DNA of 64,000 bases, from the NCBI GenBank assembly GCA_944321725.1, contig CALUMI010000001.1, positions 1-64,000 on the forward strand. Reading direction: 5' to 3'. This DNA is from an uncultured Muribaculaceae bacterium (lineage in GTDB: Bacteria > Bacteroidota > Bacteroidia > Bacteroidales > Muribaculaceae). Positions 26,155-34,213 of the stretch are shown piece after piece; the first letter of the stretch is position 1, and each line of letters begins with the position of its first letter. Position numbers and translations under genes: made by a program. The notes beneath the pieces are model-generated. The model saw nothing but the letters and a program-made list of their open reading frames with translations, was not told the origin of the DNA and did not search any database.

Positions 26155-28484
26155 TTAGAGCTGGGATTGCCCGCTTTCGTAGCCTGTGTTTTTGAGCGTG
26201 CGCTTGCCTTTGCTCAGTTTCTTTCCGTAGTTGAGGTTGAACGACAGTCCGAGCATCAGCATGTTGGCGTTGTTGCGGATTGTGGTTTCCGACCATTGCG
26301 GATTTACGCCCGAAAGGTTTTCTCTCTTGGAAATCCATCCTTTTTTGTCGAAAGGATACCACACGCTTGCCCAAAAGTACAGGTTGTTGTTCACTTTGTA
26401 TTGGAGCGAGAGAGTTGTGTTTCTTCCCTGTTCTTTTATTGTTTCTCCACTGAGCGCGCTGCGCGGTGTGATGTTCATGTTGCCCGAAAAAGTCCATTTT
26501 CCGAAATATGCCTGTAGTTGCAGCGAGCTGAAAAAATTGTTGTGAGTGTGGTGGTAGGATGCGCCGTCGGTTACGTAGCGCGTGAACCCGAACTCCGCAT
26601 ATATGTTCAGGTGATTCAATATGTTTTGGTAGCCAAAATTCACTTGTATCTCGTAATTGTCGTCGTAGTTCTCATTGTTCGGACGTTGCAGGAAATAGTT
26701 TCCCGAAGGGCAGAAGCTGTAGGTTTACACCATCGGGTTGAATGTGCGTCCGTATTTCAGCCAAAACGACCATGTCATGCCTTTATTGTTGTTGAAGCGT
26801 ATCCATGCGCGGTTGTATAGCCAGTTCGACGGTTTTAGCGACGGATTCCCCGTGTAAAATACCCGGTCGTTGGAAGATTGTGTCACAGGCGACAGCATTG
26901 ACAACGTCGGCATGGTAGGCTGGTACATCAGCGCGTAGTTGACATTCCATTTCTTTGCGAGAGGAAACAGCAATGTCACCACTGTGTTGTTGGCAAGGTG
27001 CGTTTTGCTTTCGGTGTTGTTTTCTGTTGTGAATATCTTTAATCCGGTGCCAAGACTGTACTGCAATGTCGAGATTTTTCCGCGACTTCTCCCTATGCGT
27101 AGGTGTTGTTTTTTTTGCACTGATATTTGTCCGTCATCGTAGTTGTTTTTATCGTAGGTGTAGGTGTGCTGCACGCCGAAGCGGGTGACTACCCGGTCGA
27201 ACTCTTTGTTATAGACCGCTTCGCCGGCTGCTCCCAACCGTGCCCGTCGGCTCTTAAAGGCAGCGACTCGGTGACTGACGGATGTATGTAGTCCAGATTG
27301 CGGTTGTAGCGGTTGTTGGCATAGTTGCCCACGGCGTTGATTTCTATGCTTTGGCGGTTGCGCAGTTTGGTGGAGAAAAACAAGTCGAGGGTTGACGATG
27401 TGTTGCCGCTTGTCAGCCGCCGGTGCTCTTCATAGTCGAGAGTGGAGCCTTCCACCGGCTTTTCTTCCATGCGGTGGCGAATGTCGTTCTCGCCGTCGTA
27501 GTATAATTGCGAGAAACGCGCGCTGAACAGCGTGTTCAGTTTGGGTATGAAATTGTATTCCAATGATGCGCTATGGTTTTGGTAATACATATAGGAGTTA
27601 TAGCCGTATTGGTCGCGTGAGATTGTCGCGTCGGGCGATATGAAAGACTCTCCGGCATTGTTTTTCCATTTGTCGTAGTCGTGCCAATTACCGTTGTAGG
27701 ATAGTATAAATTCTGATTTTTTGTAGTTGAAAGAGCCTTGCAGGTTGCCGTTGATGAATTTTTCCCACACCGCGCTTTGTGCGCTGCCGTAGATTGAGCC
27801 GCCTTGCTGCTTGTCGCGGAGCACTACGTTGATTATTCCGGAATAGCCTTTGTCGATGTAGCGTATGCCGGGATTGTTGGAGTACTCTATCCGCAGCACG
27901 TCTTTGGGGTCGAGGTTCAGGATACGCTTCAGAGGCTGTTGCCGTCCGTTGATTTGGTAGACAGGTGTGCGGTCTTCGACTGTGACACGCTCCAATATCG
28001 GGTCTGCGCGCAGACCCGGCAGGTCGAGCTGGGCGAACAGATCGATGCTTCGGGCTGAGCGCTCAACTTGGTCTTTGCCGGGCAGCACAATGAATTTGTC
28101 CACTTTTTCAATGATTCCGCTGCCGTATACGGTGATTTCATCGAGATTGACGGATGTTTCCGCGAGGAATATGTAGCCGATGTCGGTCACATCGTCTTCT
28201 CCGCCTATTACGGCCACGCGCTCCGGTTTGTAGCCGGTCATGCTGACTACGATTATTTTGTTGTCGGGCGTGTCGGTATTAATTTGGAAACTGCCGTTGG
28301 CGGCTGTCATGGTCTGTGCAGCCGGCACTGTGTCGTTTTTCAGCAATGTGACGCTCGCTCCGGCGATTGCGTCCGACGATGATTGGCTGACAACCCGTCC
28401 TTTTATCACGGTTTGCGGCATTGCTGCCGTTGCTGACGCGAGCAAAATGGCTGTCGTGAGCAGTTTCATAATATTGAATTTCAT
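26155..28484 (-). pseudogene. Outer-membrane beta-barrel receptor (CarboxypepD_reg/plug type), broken by a frameshift and a stop
   Basis: Reading from 28484: signal peptide (TAILLASATAAMPQ), a carboxypeptidase-regulatory-like domain (VIKGRVVSQSSSDAIAGASV), a plug (IYQINGRQQPLKRILNLDPK, minus its first residue, then GIINVVLRD) and a beta-barrel. Lesion 1, near 27235: the frame ends at ITKSSTG, and the barrel continues one frame over as GAAGEAVYNKEFDRVVTRFG. Lesion 2: an in-frame TAA at 26725-26727 after TFNPMV, beyond which the same frame resumes. The intact protein would be about 775 residues, a nutrient or peptide receptor of the outer-membrane beta-barrel family rather than a SusC. It lies downstream of an ECF sigma/anti-sigma operon, which may once have regulated it. 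Confidence 0.82.
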
Positions 28485-28535
28485 AATTGAGAGGGTTTTG
28501 GCGTAAAAATAGGTTTGTAATGTCACAAAATTATT

Positions 28536-28570
28536 AAATCGGGTCGGATTATTGTTACCCCCCCCGATTT
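28536..28570 (-). terminator. Terminator after the sigma-factor operon, with an eight-C tract
   Basis: AAATCGGG (28536-28543) pairs with CCCGATTT (28563-28570). On the minus strand the hairpin is followed by AATAATTTT. The loop side carries a run of eight C (28558-28565), a length prone to slippage. Confidence 0.6.
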
Positions 28571-28593
28571 TAAATTTAATTAACGTTTTGCGG

Positions 28594-28983
28594 CTATTCC
28601 TCGTAAATAATCTCGTAGCGGCTTGGACGCTCCTCAATCATCAGCGACTCTATTATTTCATCAGAGCTGTTTTGCACTACGAGTTGGGTAGTTGTCTTTT
28701 CTCCCTTTTTTGTTTTCATTACCAATTTGTACCGCTTGTCGGAAAGCAATGCGTTGACTTTCTTCTTAGATTCGTTGGTGGCGGGTACTTCTATTATATA
28801 AGTGCCGCCGTCTTTGGAGTAGGGACGCCAACGTGCGTTGGATTTGGGCGTGGAGAATTCTGATGATACAAATGTCACTTCCGCCTCCGGCATGTCGCAA
28901 AGCTGCCGGATAGTTTGGTTTCGTTGTGCGATTGTCGGTATCATTATTGTCGCGGCAACCAATGCTGTTAAAAGTCGTTTCAT
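28594..28983 (-). CDS. Small exported protein of unknown function
   Basis: 129 residues with a cleavable signal peptide (MKRLLTALVAATIMIPTIAQ) and a mature part of mixed strands ending IIESLMIEERPSRYEIIYEE. No transmembrane segment and no lipobox, so it is probably periplasmic. It follows the anti-sigma gene by 9 bases and is the last gene of the sigma operon. Small exported proteins are common in this position in Bacteroidales and may help sense envelope stress. I do not recognise a specific family. Confidence 0.75.
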   Translation of the reverse strand: MKRLLTALVAATIMIPTIAQRNQTIRQLCDMPEAEVTFVSSEFSTPKSNARWRPYSKDGGTYIIEVPATNESKKKVNALLSDKRYKLVMKTKKGEKTTTQLVVQNSSDEIIESLMIEERPSRYEIIYEE

Positions 28984-28992
28984 ATCTATAGC

Positions 28993-29538
28993 TTATTTGT
29001 TGTTTAAAAATTCGTCATATTTGCTTATCTCATTCATTGCTTTCTCGAATTCCGCTGTGCATGTGCTGTCGCTTTTGGCTATTTCCGACTCGCAATAATT
29101 GGCAAGAAGAGTGTATCGCTCGTCAACCATGTCGAGCAATTGTTTTGCTTCCTGAGGATTGGTCACAATGCGGATGTTGTCGCTTTGCGGGCCTAAGCTG
29201 TCAGGCTTGAATAAATTCAGCATCCCAAATGCCAATGCTGCCAATGCCGCCGCAGAGCATGCCGTCCATATTATTTTGCGGCGCAATCCGGCACTATGAC
29301 GCTCTTTCCGCTCCAAGTCGCCAATAAGTTTGTTGAGCCGGGTATCTAACTCTTCGGGATATTCCGGGCGGCTTTTTGCGTTTTCAAATGCGTTGAGCAT
29401 ATTGCGGTCGCCGGTCAGTTCTTTGTCGTCGCTGAGCCGCAGTGCTTCGCGCAATTCCTGCTCCTCGCGTTCGGATAGCTCGGCGTTGTAAAACTTGTGC
29501 AGTAAGTCTTCAATATGTGTTTTGTTGTTCATGCTCAT
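28993..29538 (-). CDS. Probable anti-sigma factor (single membrane helix)
   Basis: 181 residues from the ATG at 29538 (ATGA overlap with the sigma stop codon); a second ATG lies two codons later. The N-terminal half is cytoplasmic and highly charged (HKFYNAELSEREEQELREAL), like the zinc-free anti-sigma domains of Bacteroidetes. One membrane helix lies at about 102-122 (WTACSAAALAALAFGMLNLF), followed by a periplasmic tail of about 60 residues. Position directly after an ECF sigma gene and the single helix argue for an anti-sigma factor; no sequence signature proves it. Confidence 0.7.
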   Translation of the reverse strand: MSMNNKTHIEDLLHKFYNAELSEREEQELREALRLSDDKELTGDRNMLNAFENAKSRPEYPEELDTRLNKLIGDLERKERHSAGLRRKIIWTACSAAALAALAFGMLNLFKPDSLGPQSDNIRIVTNPQEAKQLLDMVDERYTLLANYCESEIAKSDSTCTAEFEKAMNEISKYDEFLNNK

Positions 29539-30014
29539 TTCTGTTTTAAAAACAATTCTCTTACTTTCTTTCTTGCCCGCGAGAGCAGTACGCGTATGTT
29601 GCATTCGCTTTCGCCTGTCAGCTTGCTTATCTCGTGGAATTGCAATTCCTGCAAGTCGCGCATGCGGATTATTCTTCTTTGCTTTTCCGGCAGCGTGTCG
29701 ATTATCCGTATGATTCTTGCTGCCCGCTCAATGCTTTCGTCGGCATCGACCGGCTCGGAAACCCCGCCTGCGTTTTCCACAGGCTCGGCGGGATACCGGC
29801 GGCGTAGAATGTCGATGCAGATGTTGCGCTGTATCGTAGTGCAGAACGCTTCCGGCGATTCTTTCGCGGCGATTGCGTCACGTTGCTCCCAAAATCTGGC
29901 GTAGGCTTCCTGCACTGCGTCGGCGGCGTCGGAGTTGCCTGTCATTCGCAGTGCCATGCCATACAGCTTGTGCCGCAGCGGCATGAATATCGTTTTGAAA
30001 GTTTCCGTGTCCAT
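29535..30014 (-). CDS. ECF-type RNA polymerase sigma factor
   Basis: 159 residues from the ATG at 30014. Region 2 is LYGMALRMTGNSDAADAVQE with the core-binding DAADAVQEAYARFW. Region 4 is IIDTLPEKQRRIIRMRDLQE with the helix-turn-helix ISKLTGESECNIRVLLSRAR. Sigma factors of this size direct transcription of envelope or stress genes and are held by the anti-sigma factor encoded next. Upstream in-frame codons run through the dispersed repeat at 30152-30228 and are not counted. The target genes are unknown; the adjacent broken receptor gene is one candidate. Confidence 0.9.
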   Translation of the reverse strand: MDTETFKTIFMPLRHKLYGMALRMTGNSDAADAVQEAYARFWEQRDAIAAKESPEAFCTTIQRNICIDILRRRYPAEPVENAGGVSEPVDADESIERAARIIRIIDTLPEKQRRIIRMRDLQELQFHEISKLTGESECNIRVLLSRARKKVRELFLKQK

Positions 30015-30151
30015 TTGTATTAAAGACGTGTGTCGCGGCGTTTTGTTACATCTCCGCCGGATTTTTTTATTGCTGACAGGGAAAATATTAACATCCGGTT
30101 TGTGGTGTGTAATGGGCTGCTGCTTGGTGGTGTCGGCAGGTATCTGATTTC

Positions 30152-30228
30152 CATACCTCAAGTCGCGCTTCGCTGACGGCTTCGCTTGTATGGGGTTAGG
30201 GTGCCGAGTCTTCATAAGGCCCTTTTTT
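30152..30228 (+). repeat. Dispersed repeat element, copy B
   Basis: Begins CATACCTCAAG, passes GGCTTCGCTTGTATGGGGTT and ends GGCCCTTTTTT. It matches the layout of copy A (17775-17848), including the GCTTGxATGGGGTTA core and the T-run end. It lies between the sigma factor gene and the GGGtGRT operon. Confidence 0.55.
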
Positions 30229-30240
30229 AATTATAATGCA

Positions 30241-30272
30241 AAAAGGATATGCCGTGTGGGGCATATCCTTTT
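30241..30272 (-). terminator. Terminator of the GGGtGRT operon
   Basis: AAAAGGATATGCC (30241-30253) pairs perfectly with GGCATATCCTTTT (30260-30272), 6-base loop, T-run on the minus strand. It lies 24 bases past the GGGtGRT stop codon. Confidence 0.8.
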
Positions 30273-30296
30273 GTGTTGTCTGTGTAAGAGATGTTC

Positions 30297-31307
30297 TTAC
30301 TTGTTGAGGGCGGTGGCCACGTCGACAGCGCAAGCCACTGTACAGCCTACCATCGGGTTGTTGCCTATGCCGAGGAAGCCCATCATCTCCACGTGAGCCG
30401 GTACGGACGATGAGCCGGCGAACTGAGCGTCGCTGTGCATACGTCCCATAGTGTCGGTCATACCGTAGGAAGCCGGTCCTGCGGCCATGTTGTCTGGGTG
30501 GAGTGTACGGCCTGTACCGCCGCCTGATGCTACAGAGAAATACGGTTTGCCCGCAAGCACGCGCTCTTTCTTGTAGGTGCCTGCTACCGGATGTTGGAAA
30601 CGTGTCGGGTTTGTCGAGTTACCTGTGATGGAAACGTCAACGCCTTCTTTCCACATGATTGCCACGCCTTCGCGCACGTCGTCGGCTCCGTAGCATTTCA
30701 CTTTTGCGCGCGGACCTTTCGAATAAGGTATTTCGCGTACAACTTTCAATTCGCCCGTGAAATAGTCGAACTCGGTTTGCACGTATGTGAAGCCGTTGAT
30801 GCGGGAAATGATCATTGCGGCGTCTTTGCCGAGTCCGTTGAGGATGACGCGCAACGGTTCTTTGCGCACTTTGTCGGCTTTTGCCGCGATTTTGATCGCG
30901 CCTTCAGCGGCTGCGAACGACTCGTGGCCGGCGAGGAACGCGAAGCATTTTGTTTCCTCACGGAGCAGACGTGCGGCGAGATTGCCGTGTCCGAGTCCTA
31001 CTTTGCGGTCGTCGGCAACTGAGCCCGGAATGCAGAACGACTGCAGGCCGATGCCGATGGCCTCAGCTGCGTCGGCTGCGTTTTTGCAGCCTTTCTTCAA
31101 TGCGATTGCGCAGCCTACCACGTATGCCCATTTAGCGTTCTCGAAGCAGATGGGCTGTGTTTCTTCGCAAGTTTTGTAGGGGTCGATGCCGGCAGCGTCG
31201 CAAATTGCGTTAGCCTCTTCAATATCTTTGATTCCATTTTCGTTCAAAGCAGCGAGTATCTGCTTGATACGGCGGTCCTGACTTTCAAATTTCACTTCTC
31301 TAATCAT
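30297..31307 (-). CDS. GGGtGRT protein
   Basis: 336 residues. The family-naming motif GGGTGRT is at residues 262-268, followed by the invariant-looking LHPDNMAAGPASYGMTDTMG and a C-terminal pair of cysteines (VGCTVACAVD). The N-terminal part has KFESQDRRIKQILAALNENG and ANAICDAAGIDPYKTCEETQ. No signal peptide or membrane helix: a cytoplasmic protein. GGGtGRT proteins are known as conserved genes of strict anaerobes, normally next to an IscU/NifU-like scaffold, as here (18 bases after it), but the biochemical role is not established to my knowledge. A function in Fe-S cluster assembly or delivery is inferred from the partner. Confidence 0.9.
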   Translation of the reverse strand: MIREVKFESQDRRIKQILAALNENGIKDIEEANAICDAAGIDPYKTCEETQPICFENAKWAYVVGCAIALKKGCKNAADAAEAIGIGLQSFCIPGSVADDRKVGLGHGNLAARLLREETKCFAFLAGHESFAAAEGAIKIAAKADKVRKEPLRVILNGLGKDAAMIISRINGFTYVQTEFDYFTGELKVVREIPYSKGPRAKVKCYGADDVREGVAIMWKEGVDVSITGNSTNPTRFQHPVAGTYKKERVLAGKPYFSVASGGGTGRTLHPDNMAAGPASYGMTDTMGRMHSDAQFAGSSSVPAHVEMMGFLGIGNNPMVGCTVACAVDVATALNK

Positions 31308-31325
31308 GATCTTGTCCTCCTTAAA

Positions 31326-32018
31326 TTATTCTTTACGTGGATCAATATATTTAACAGCATCCGCAAAACGTCCGTAAGTGCCTTTGGCTTTTTCGATGGC
31401 TTCTTTCGGGTCTGTTCCGTTCTTAATCATTTCCATCATCTTGCCGAGATGTATGAACTCGTAGCCAATCACTTGGTTCTCCTCGTCGAGTGCCATGCGT
31501 GTGCAGTAGCCTTCGGCCATTTCCAAGTAGCGTGTGCCTGTCTTGGTGGTGCCGAACATTGTGCCCACTTGGCTGCGCAATCCTTTGCCGAGGTCCTCCA
31601 GCGAAGCTCCGATTGCAAGGCCGCCTTCGGAGAAAGCCGATTGCGTACGTCCGTAGACGATTTGGAGGAAGAGCTCGCGCATTGCCGTGTTGATGGCGTC
31701 GCACACCAAGTCGGTGTTCAAAGCCTCAAGCAAAGTTTTGCCCGGAAGAATTTCCGAAGCCATTGCGGCTGAGTGGGTCATGCCGGAGCAGCCTATTGTC
31801 TCCACCAATGCCTCTTGGATGATTCCGTCCTTAACGTTAAGCGTCAGCTTGCATGCCCCTTGTTGCGGCGCGCACCAGCCGATACCGTGAGTAAGTCCGC
31901 TGATATCTTTGATTTCTTTCGAGCGCACCCATTTTCCCTCTTCGGGGATTGGCGCTGAAGGGTGGTTTGCACCTTTCTTTACACAGCACATTTGCTGTAC
32001 TTCATGAGTGTAAATCAT
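31326..32018 (-). CDS. Iron-sulfur cluster assembly scaffold protein (IscU/NifU-like), GGGtGRT partner
   Basis: 230 residues, nearly twice the length of IscU. The IscU core is recognisable: WCAPQQGACKLTLNVKDGII with Cys49 and Cys56, then VETIGCSGMTHSAAMASEIL with Cys77, matching the first two cluster ligands of IscU. Further cysteines are at 11, 12, 106 and 172; Cys172 (EGYCTRMALDEE) may replace the third IscU ligand. The IscU LPPVK chaperone motif is not seen, so interaction with HscA is doubtful. First gene of the operon with GGGtGRT, under a promoter at 32069-32098. This cell also encodes SufBCDS, so this pair is a second, separate Fe-S system. Its clients are unknown. Confidence 0.88.
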   Translation of the reverse strand: MIYTHEVQQMCCVKKGANHPSAPIPEEGKWVRSKEIKDISGLTHGIGWCAPQQGACKLTLNVKDGIIQEALVETIGCSGMTHSAAMASEILPGKTLLEALNTDLVCDAINTAMRELFLQIVYGRTQSAFSEGGLAIGASLEDLGKGLRSQVGTMFGTTKTGTRYLEMAEGYCTRMALDEENQVIGYEFIHLGKMMEMIKNGTDPKEAIEKAKGTYGRFADAVKYIDPRKE

Positions 32019-32068
32019 AATGCGTTGTTTTATAATTTATCTAAAAATCTTATGTGATTTATTTTCCG

Positions 32069-32098
32069 CAAAGTTACGCAAAATTCGGATAACCGCAA
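32069..32098 (-). promoter_or_regulatory. Promoter of the scaffold/GGGtGRT operon
   Basis: On the minus strand TTG (32096-32098) and TAACTTTG (32069-32076) are 19 bases apart. The -33 element is TTG rather than TTTG. The leader is about 45 bases. Confidence 0.65.
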
Positions 32099-32163
32099 CT
32101 GCCGTAATCAGTTAAATTTTTCAATGAATTGTAATAAAAAATATTGTCTTATTTTGATGAGGA

Positions 32164-32290
32164 TTACATTTTTTTGAGCGAATAATGTGCGGTTGCTTAC
32201 ACTTTTTGGGACGAATATTGTTGGTGTCAATACATTTTTTCGAGTGAATATTGTTGGTTTTGATACACTTTTTCAAGCGAATCGGGTGTT
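32164..32290 (+). repeat. Four degenerate 33-base tandem repeats
   Basis: Units start at 32164, 32197, 32230 and 32263. Each opens (T/A)TACA(T/C)TTTTT, has a GA.(C/T)GAAT block at offset 12-19, and (units 2 and 3) continues ATTGTTGG. The last unit fades after about 28 bases. The period is exactly 33, a multiple of three; one frame reads LHFFERI.. , LHFLGRILLVS, IHFFE, IHFFKRI, with a stop in unit 3. The array is AT-rich and lies 88 bases before the truncated receptor gene. It may be the remnant of an 11-residue coding repeat or a non-coding array. Confidence 0.7.
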
Positions 32291-32356
32291 TTAATTTATT
32301 GGTGTCAGCTGAAAATATGAGCGTTAGTTTTGTGGAGTATAAATTTTTTCGGGGAT

Positions 32357-32373
32357 ATGTTGTAAAACATATC
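32357..32373 (+). repeat. Near-palindromic motif, copy 2 (TATGTTGTAAAACATAT)
   Basis: The 17 bases are identical to those at 51776-51792. Here the arms are ATATGT and ACATAT around TGTAAA. It lies exactly at the point where the receptor pseudogene begins, which may mark a deletion or recombination junction. Confidence 0.6.
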
Positions 32374-32377
32374 TACC

Positions 32378-34108
32378 ATGCGGTATGCCGATCGAGGAGT
32401 GCCGGGCATAATCAATTTCGTGATGAAGCCACGGCAGGACGGCGGAAGTGTCACAGCCAATGTAAACAGTGCCTTAACTACAGGAAACATCAATGCCAAT
32501 GTAGGCGGTACGTATTATTACAAAAAATCGGAATGGTCGCTCAATTACAATAATAATTGGCGCAGATATGACGACCAGCGCATAAGCAGCACTGAACAAT
32601 TTATCGGCAGGGATATGCCCGTCAAATGAACCGAAACAGGATTGCCAAGCGAAATGGGGTATCTGACAAATAGGATTTCCTTAGGCTATACATATATGCA
32701 TGACGCAAACACAATGCTGTCGGCAACAATCGATGGTATGTTTATGAACAACGCTTTTCGTAATGCTTATTCGGACAATATGCAGATATACGCAAATGAA
32801 ACAGACAAGTATAAGAAACATAATAATACAGATAACGACGTTGCGACTCCGTCTTTAGATATTTATTTTCGTAAACAAATAAATAAAAATAGCAAAATTG
32901 AAATAGATGCTTTTGGCTCTATGTCGGACGGTGATTATGACCGCAATGTCAATCATATTTATGAAAACGAAGCTGATAATTATTATCTGTCAAGTCTGAC
33001 GCAGAACAGCTCTTGGCGCACCGGATTGGAGGGTGTGTATTCTCGCACATATTCCAAGTTTACTACCACATACGGCTTCCGTTACTACCACAACTACGCC
33101 GAGAACAGCGAGCTTCCGACATTGGACAAACTTAGCACGGACTATCTGTCTGTGTATGGCGGGATAGTGGGGCGTTTCGACAAATTGGGATATTCGGCCG
33201 GTGTGGGAGGCGTGTATTCACATACAAAGGAATTTTCGATGAAGAAAGACGCTTTCCGCCCGAAAGTCAACGTGACGCTCAACTACCAGTTTCCAAAAAA
33301 CTGGAGCCTGAACTACCTGTTTATCTACGACCCGTCGCTGCCGTCGCTGTCGCAACAGTCGGAAACTGTTCAGACCATCGACGACATATCGTTGCGGATG
33401 GGCAACATGGGGTTGAAGCCGTCGACATGGTTTCGCAATCGCATCTATGCAAGATACACGTATAAGAAGTTTACCGGCACATTTTGGGCGAGCCACAGCC
33501 GTACCACCGACCCGATATTCAACCGTTACACATATATAGCCGATGCGTCAAGCCAGTATTACGACAAGTTTATGAGCCGTACGGCCAACGGCAACCATGC
33601 CGACCAGATAAACCTGCAACTGAACGTGGGATTTCAGGAGTTGTTCAATCATCTGTCTATTTACGGGGTCGTAGGCTATGACAGGTATGATTTCACCGGA
33701 TTCGGCAATATCGACTGCGACAAACGGGTGTATGCGAGTGCTGAAGCGTCGTTGTATTTCGGAAATTGGACCGTATCCGGTTATTTTGAAATAGCGCCAC
33801 GATACTTCCTTTCCGGAAACGTAATCAGCCGTGCCGAGCGATGGAACACTATTCAAGTACAGTACCGCCACAAGAACTGGTTTTTCCGCTGCGGCATAGC
33901 CAATCCGTTTACGAAGCGCGGTGCTCTGTATGGGAGCAAGACTTTGTCGGATGTCCATCCTGCTGAGGATGTCAATTTCATAAAGGACAATGCCAATATG
34001 GTGACGCTCGGAGTGACCTACCGTATGAACTTTGGGAAGGGCTTCAAGAAAGCGTCGCGATCAATCAGGAACAGCGGCATCGACACCGGCGTAAACACCT
34101 CGTATTAG
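32378..34108 (+). pseudogene. Outer-membrane beta-barrel receptor, 5'-truncated and carrying an in-frame stop
   Basis: The frame enters in mid-plug at RYADRGVPGIINFVMKPRQD, the point matching RYIDKGYSGIINVVLRD of the broken receptor at 26155-28484. Signal peptide, regulatory-like domain and first part of the plug are all missing. A TGA at 32627-32629 (after GRDMPVK) interrupts the frame, which resumes as TETGLPSEMGYLTNRISLGY and runs about 490 residues to a barrel end (VTLGVTYRMNF), then SIRNSGIDTGVNTSY. The two pseudogenes are paralogues. The barrel part otherwise looks undamaged, so loss of function is fairly recent. A remnant of an exporter gene follows after 6 bases. Confidence 0.85.
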
Positions 34109-34114
34109 AAACCT

Positions 34115-34213
34115 ATGGCGAAGTTCAGGGTATTGCGGCAGTTGGAGATGACGGACTGCGGTCCGGCGTGCATCCGGATGGTATGCAACCATTTCGGCAA
34201 ATTCTTTGTTTGA
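34115..34213 (+). pseudogene. Remnant of a C39-peptidase ABC exporter (first 32 codons)
   Basis: The short frame reads MAKFRVLRQLEMTDCGPACI and goes on RMVCNHFGKFFV before a stop. QLEMTDCGPAC is the hallmark of C39 peptidase domains, with the catalytic cysteine in DCGPAC, at the exact N-terminal place it has in peptidase-containing ABC transporters that cut double-glycine leaders and export bacteriocin-like peptides. The remaining 700 or so residues are gone: the following 200 bases have stops in all frames, and cvpA starts at 34426. Being 6 bases after the truncated receptor, it suggests the two belonged to one peptide-export locus. Confidence 0.75.

Larger units (their letters stand above)
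30015..30296. other. Intergenic stretch with repeat copy B and terminator, no gene
   Basis: 282 bases between the sigma factor and the GGGtGRT gene. It holds the repeat element (30152-30228) and the GGGtGRT operon terminator (30241-30272). No coding potential is supported. Confidence 0.55.

Noticed and set aside
31326..32018. Possibility that the scaffold belongs to a nitrogenase cluster
   Set aside because: No nif genes are nearby; the GGGtGRT partner defines a different family.
32251..32553. 100-codon frame starting inside the 33-base repeats
   Set aside because: It crosses into the receptor sequence in the wrong frame; the receptor frame itself gives clear homology instead.
32378..34108. 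Reading the receptor as two separate intact genes (from 32378 and 32642)
   Set aside because: Both parts are in the same frame with one TGA between them, and neither has a signal peptide, so a single broken gene fits better.
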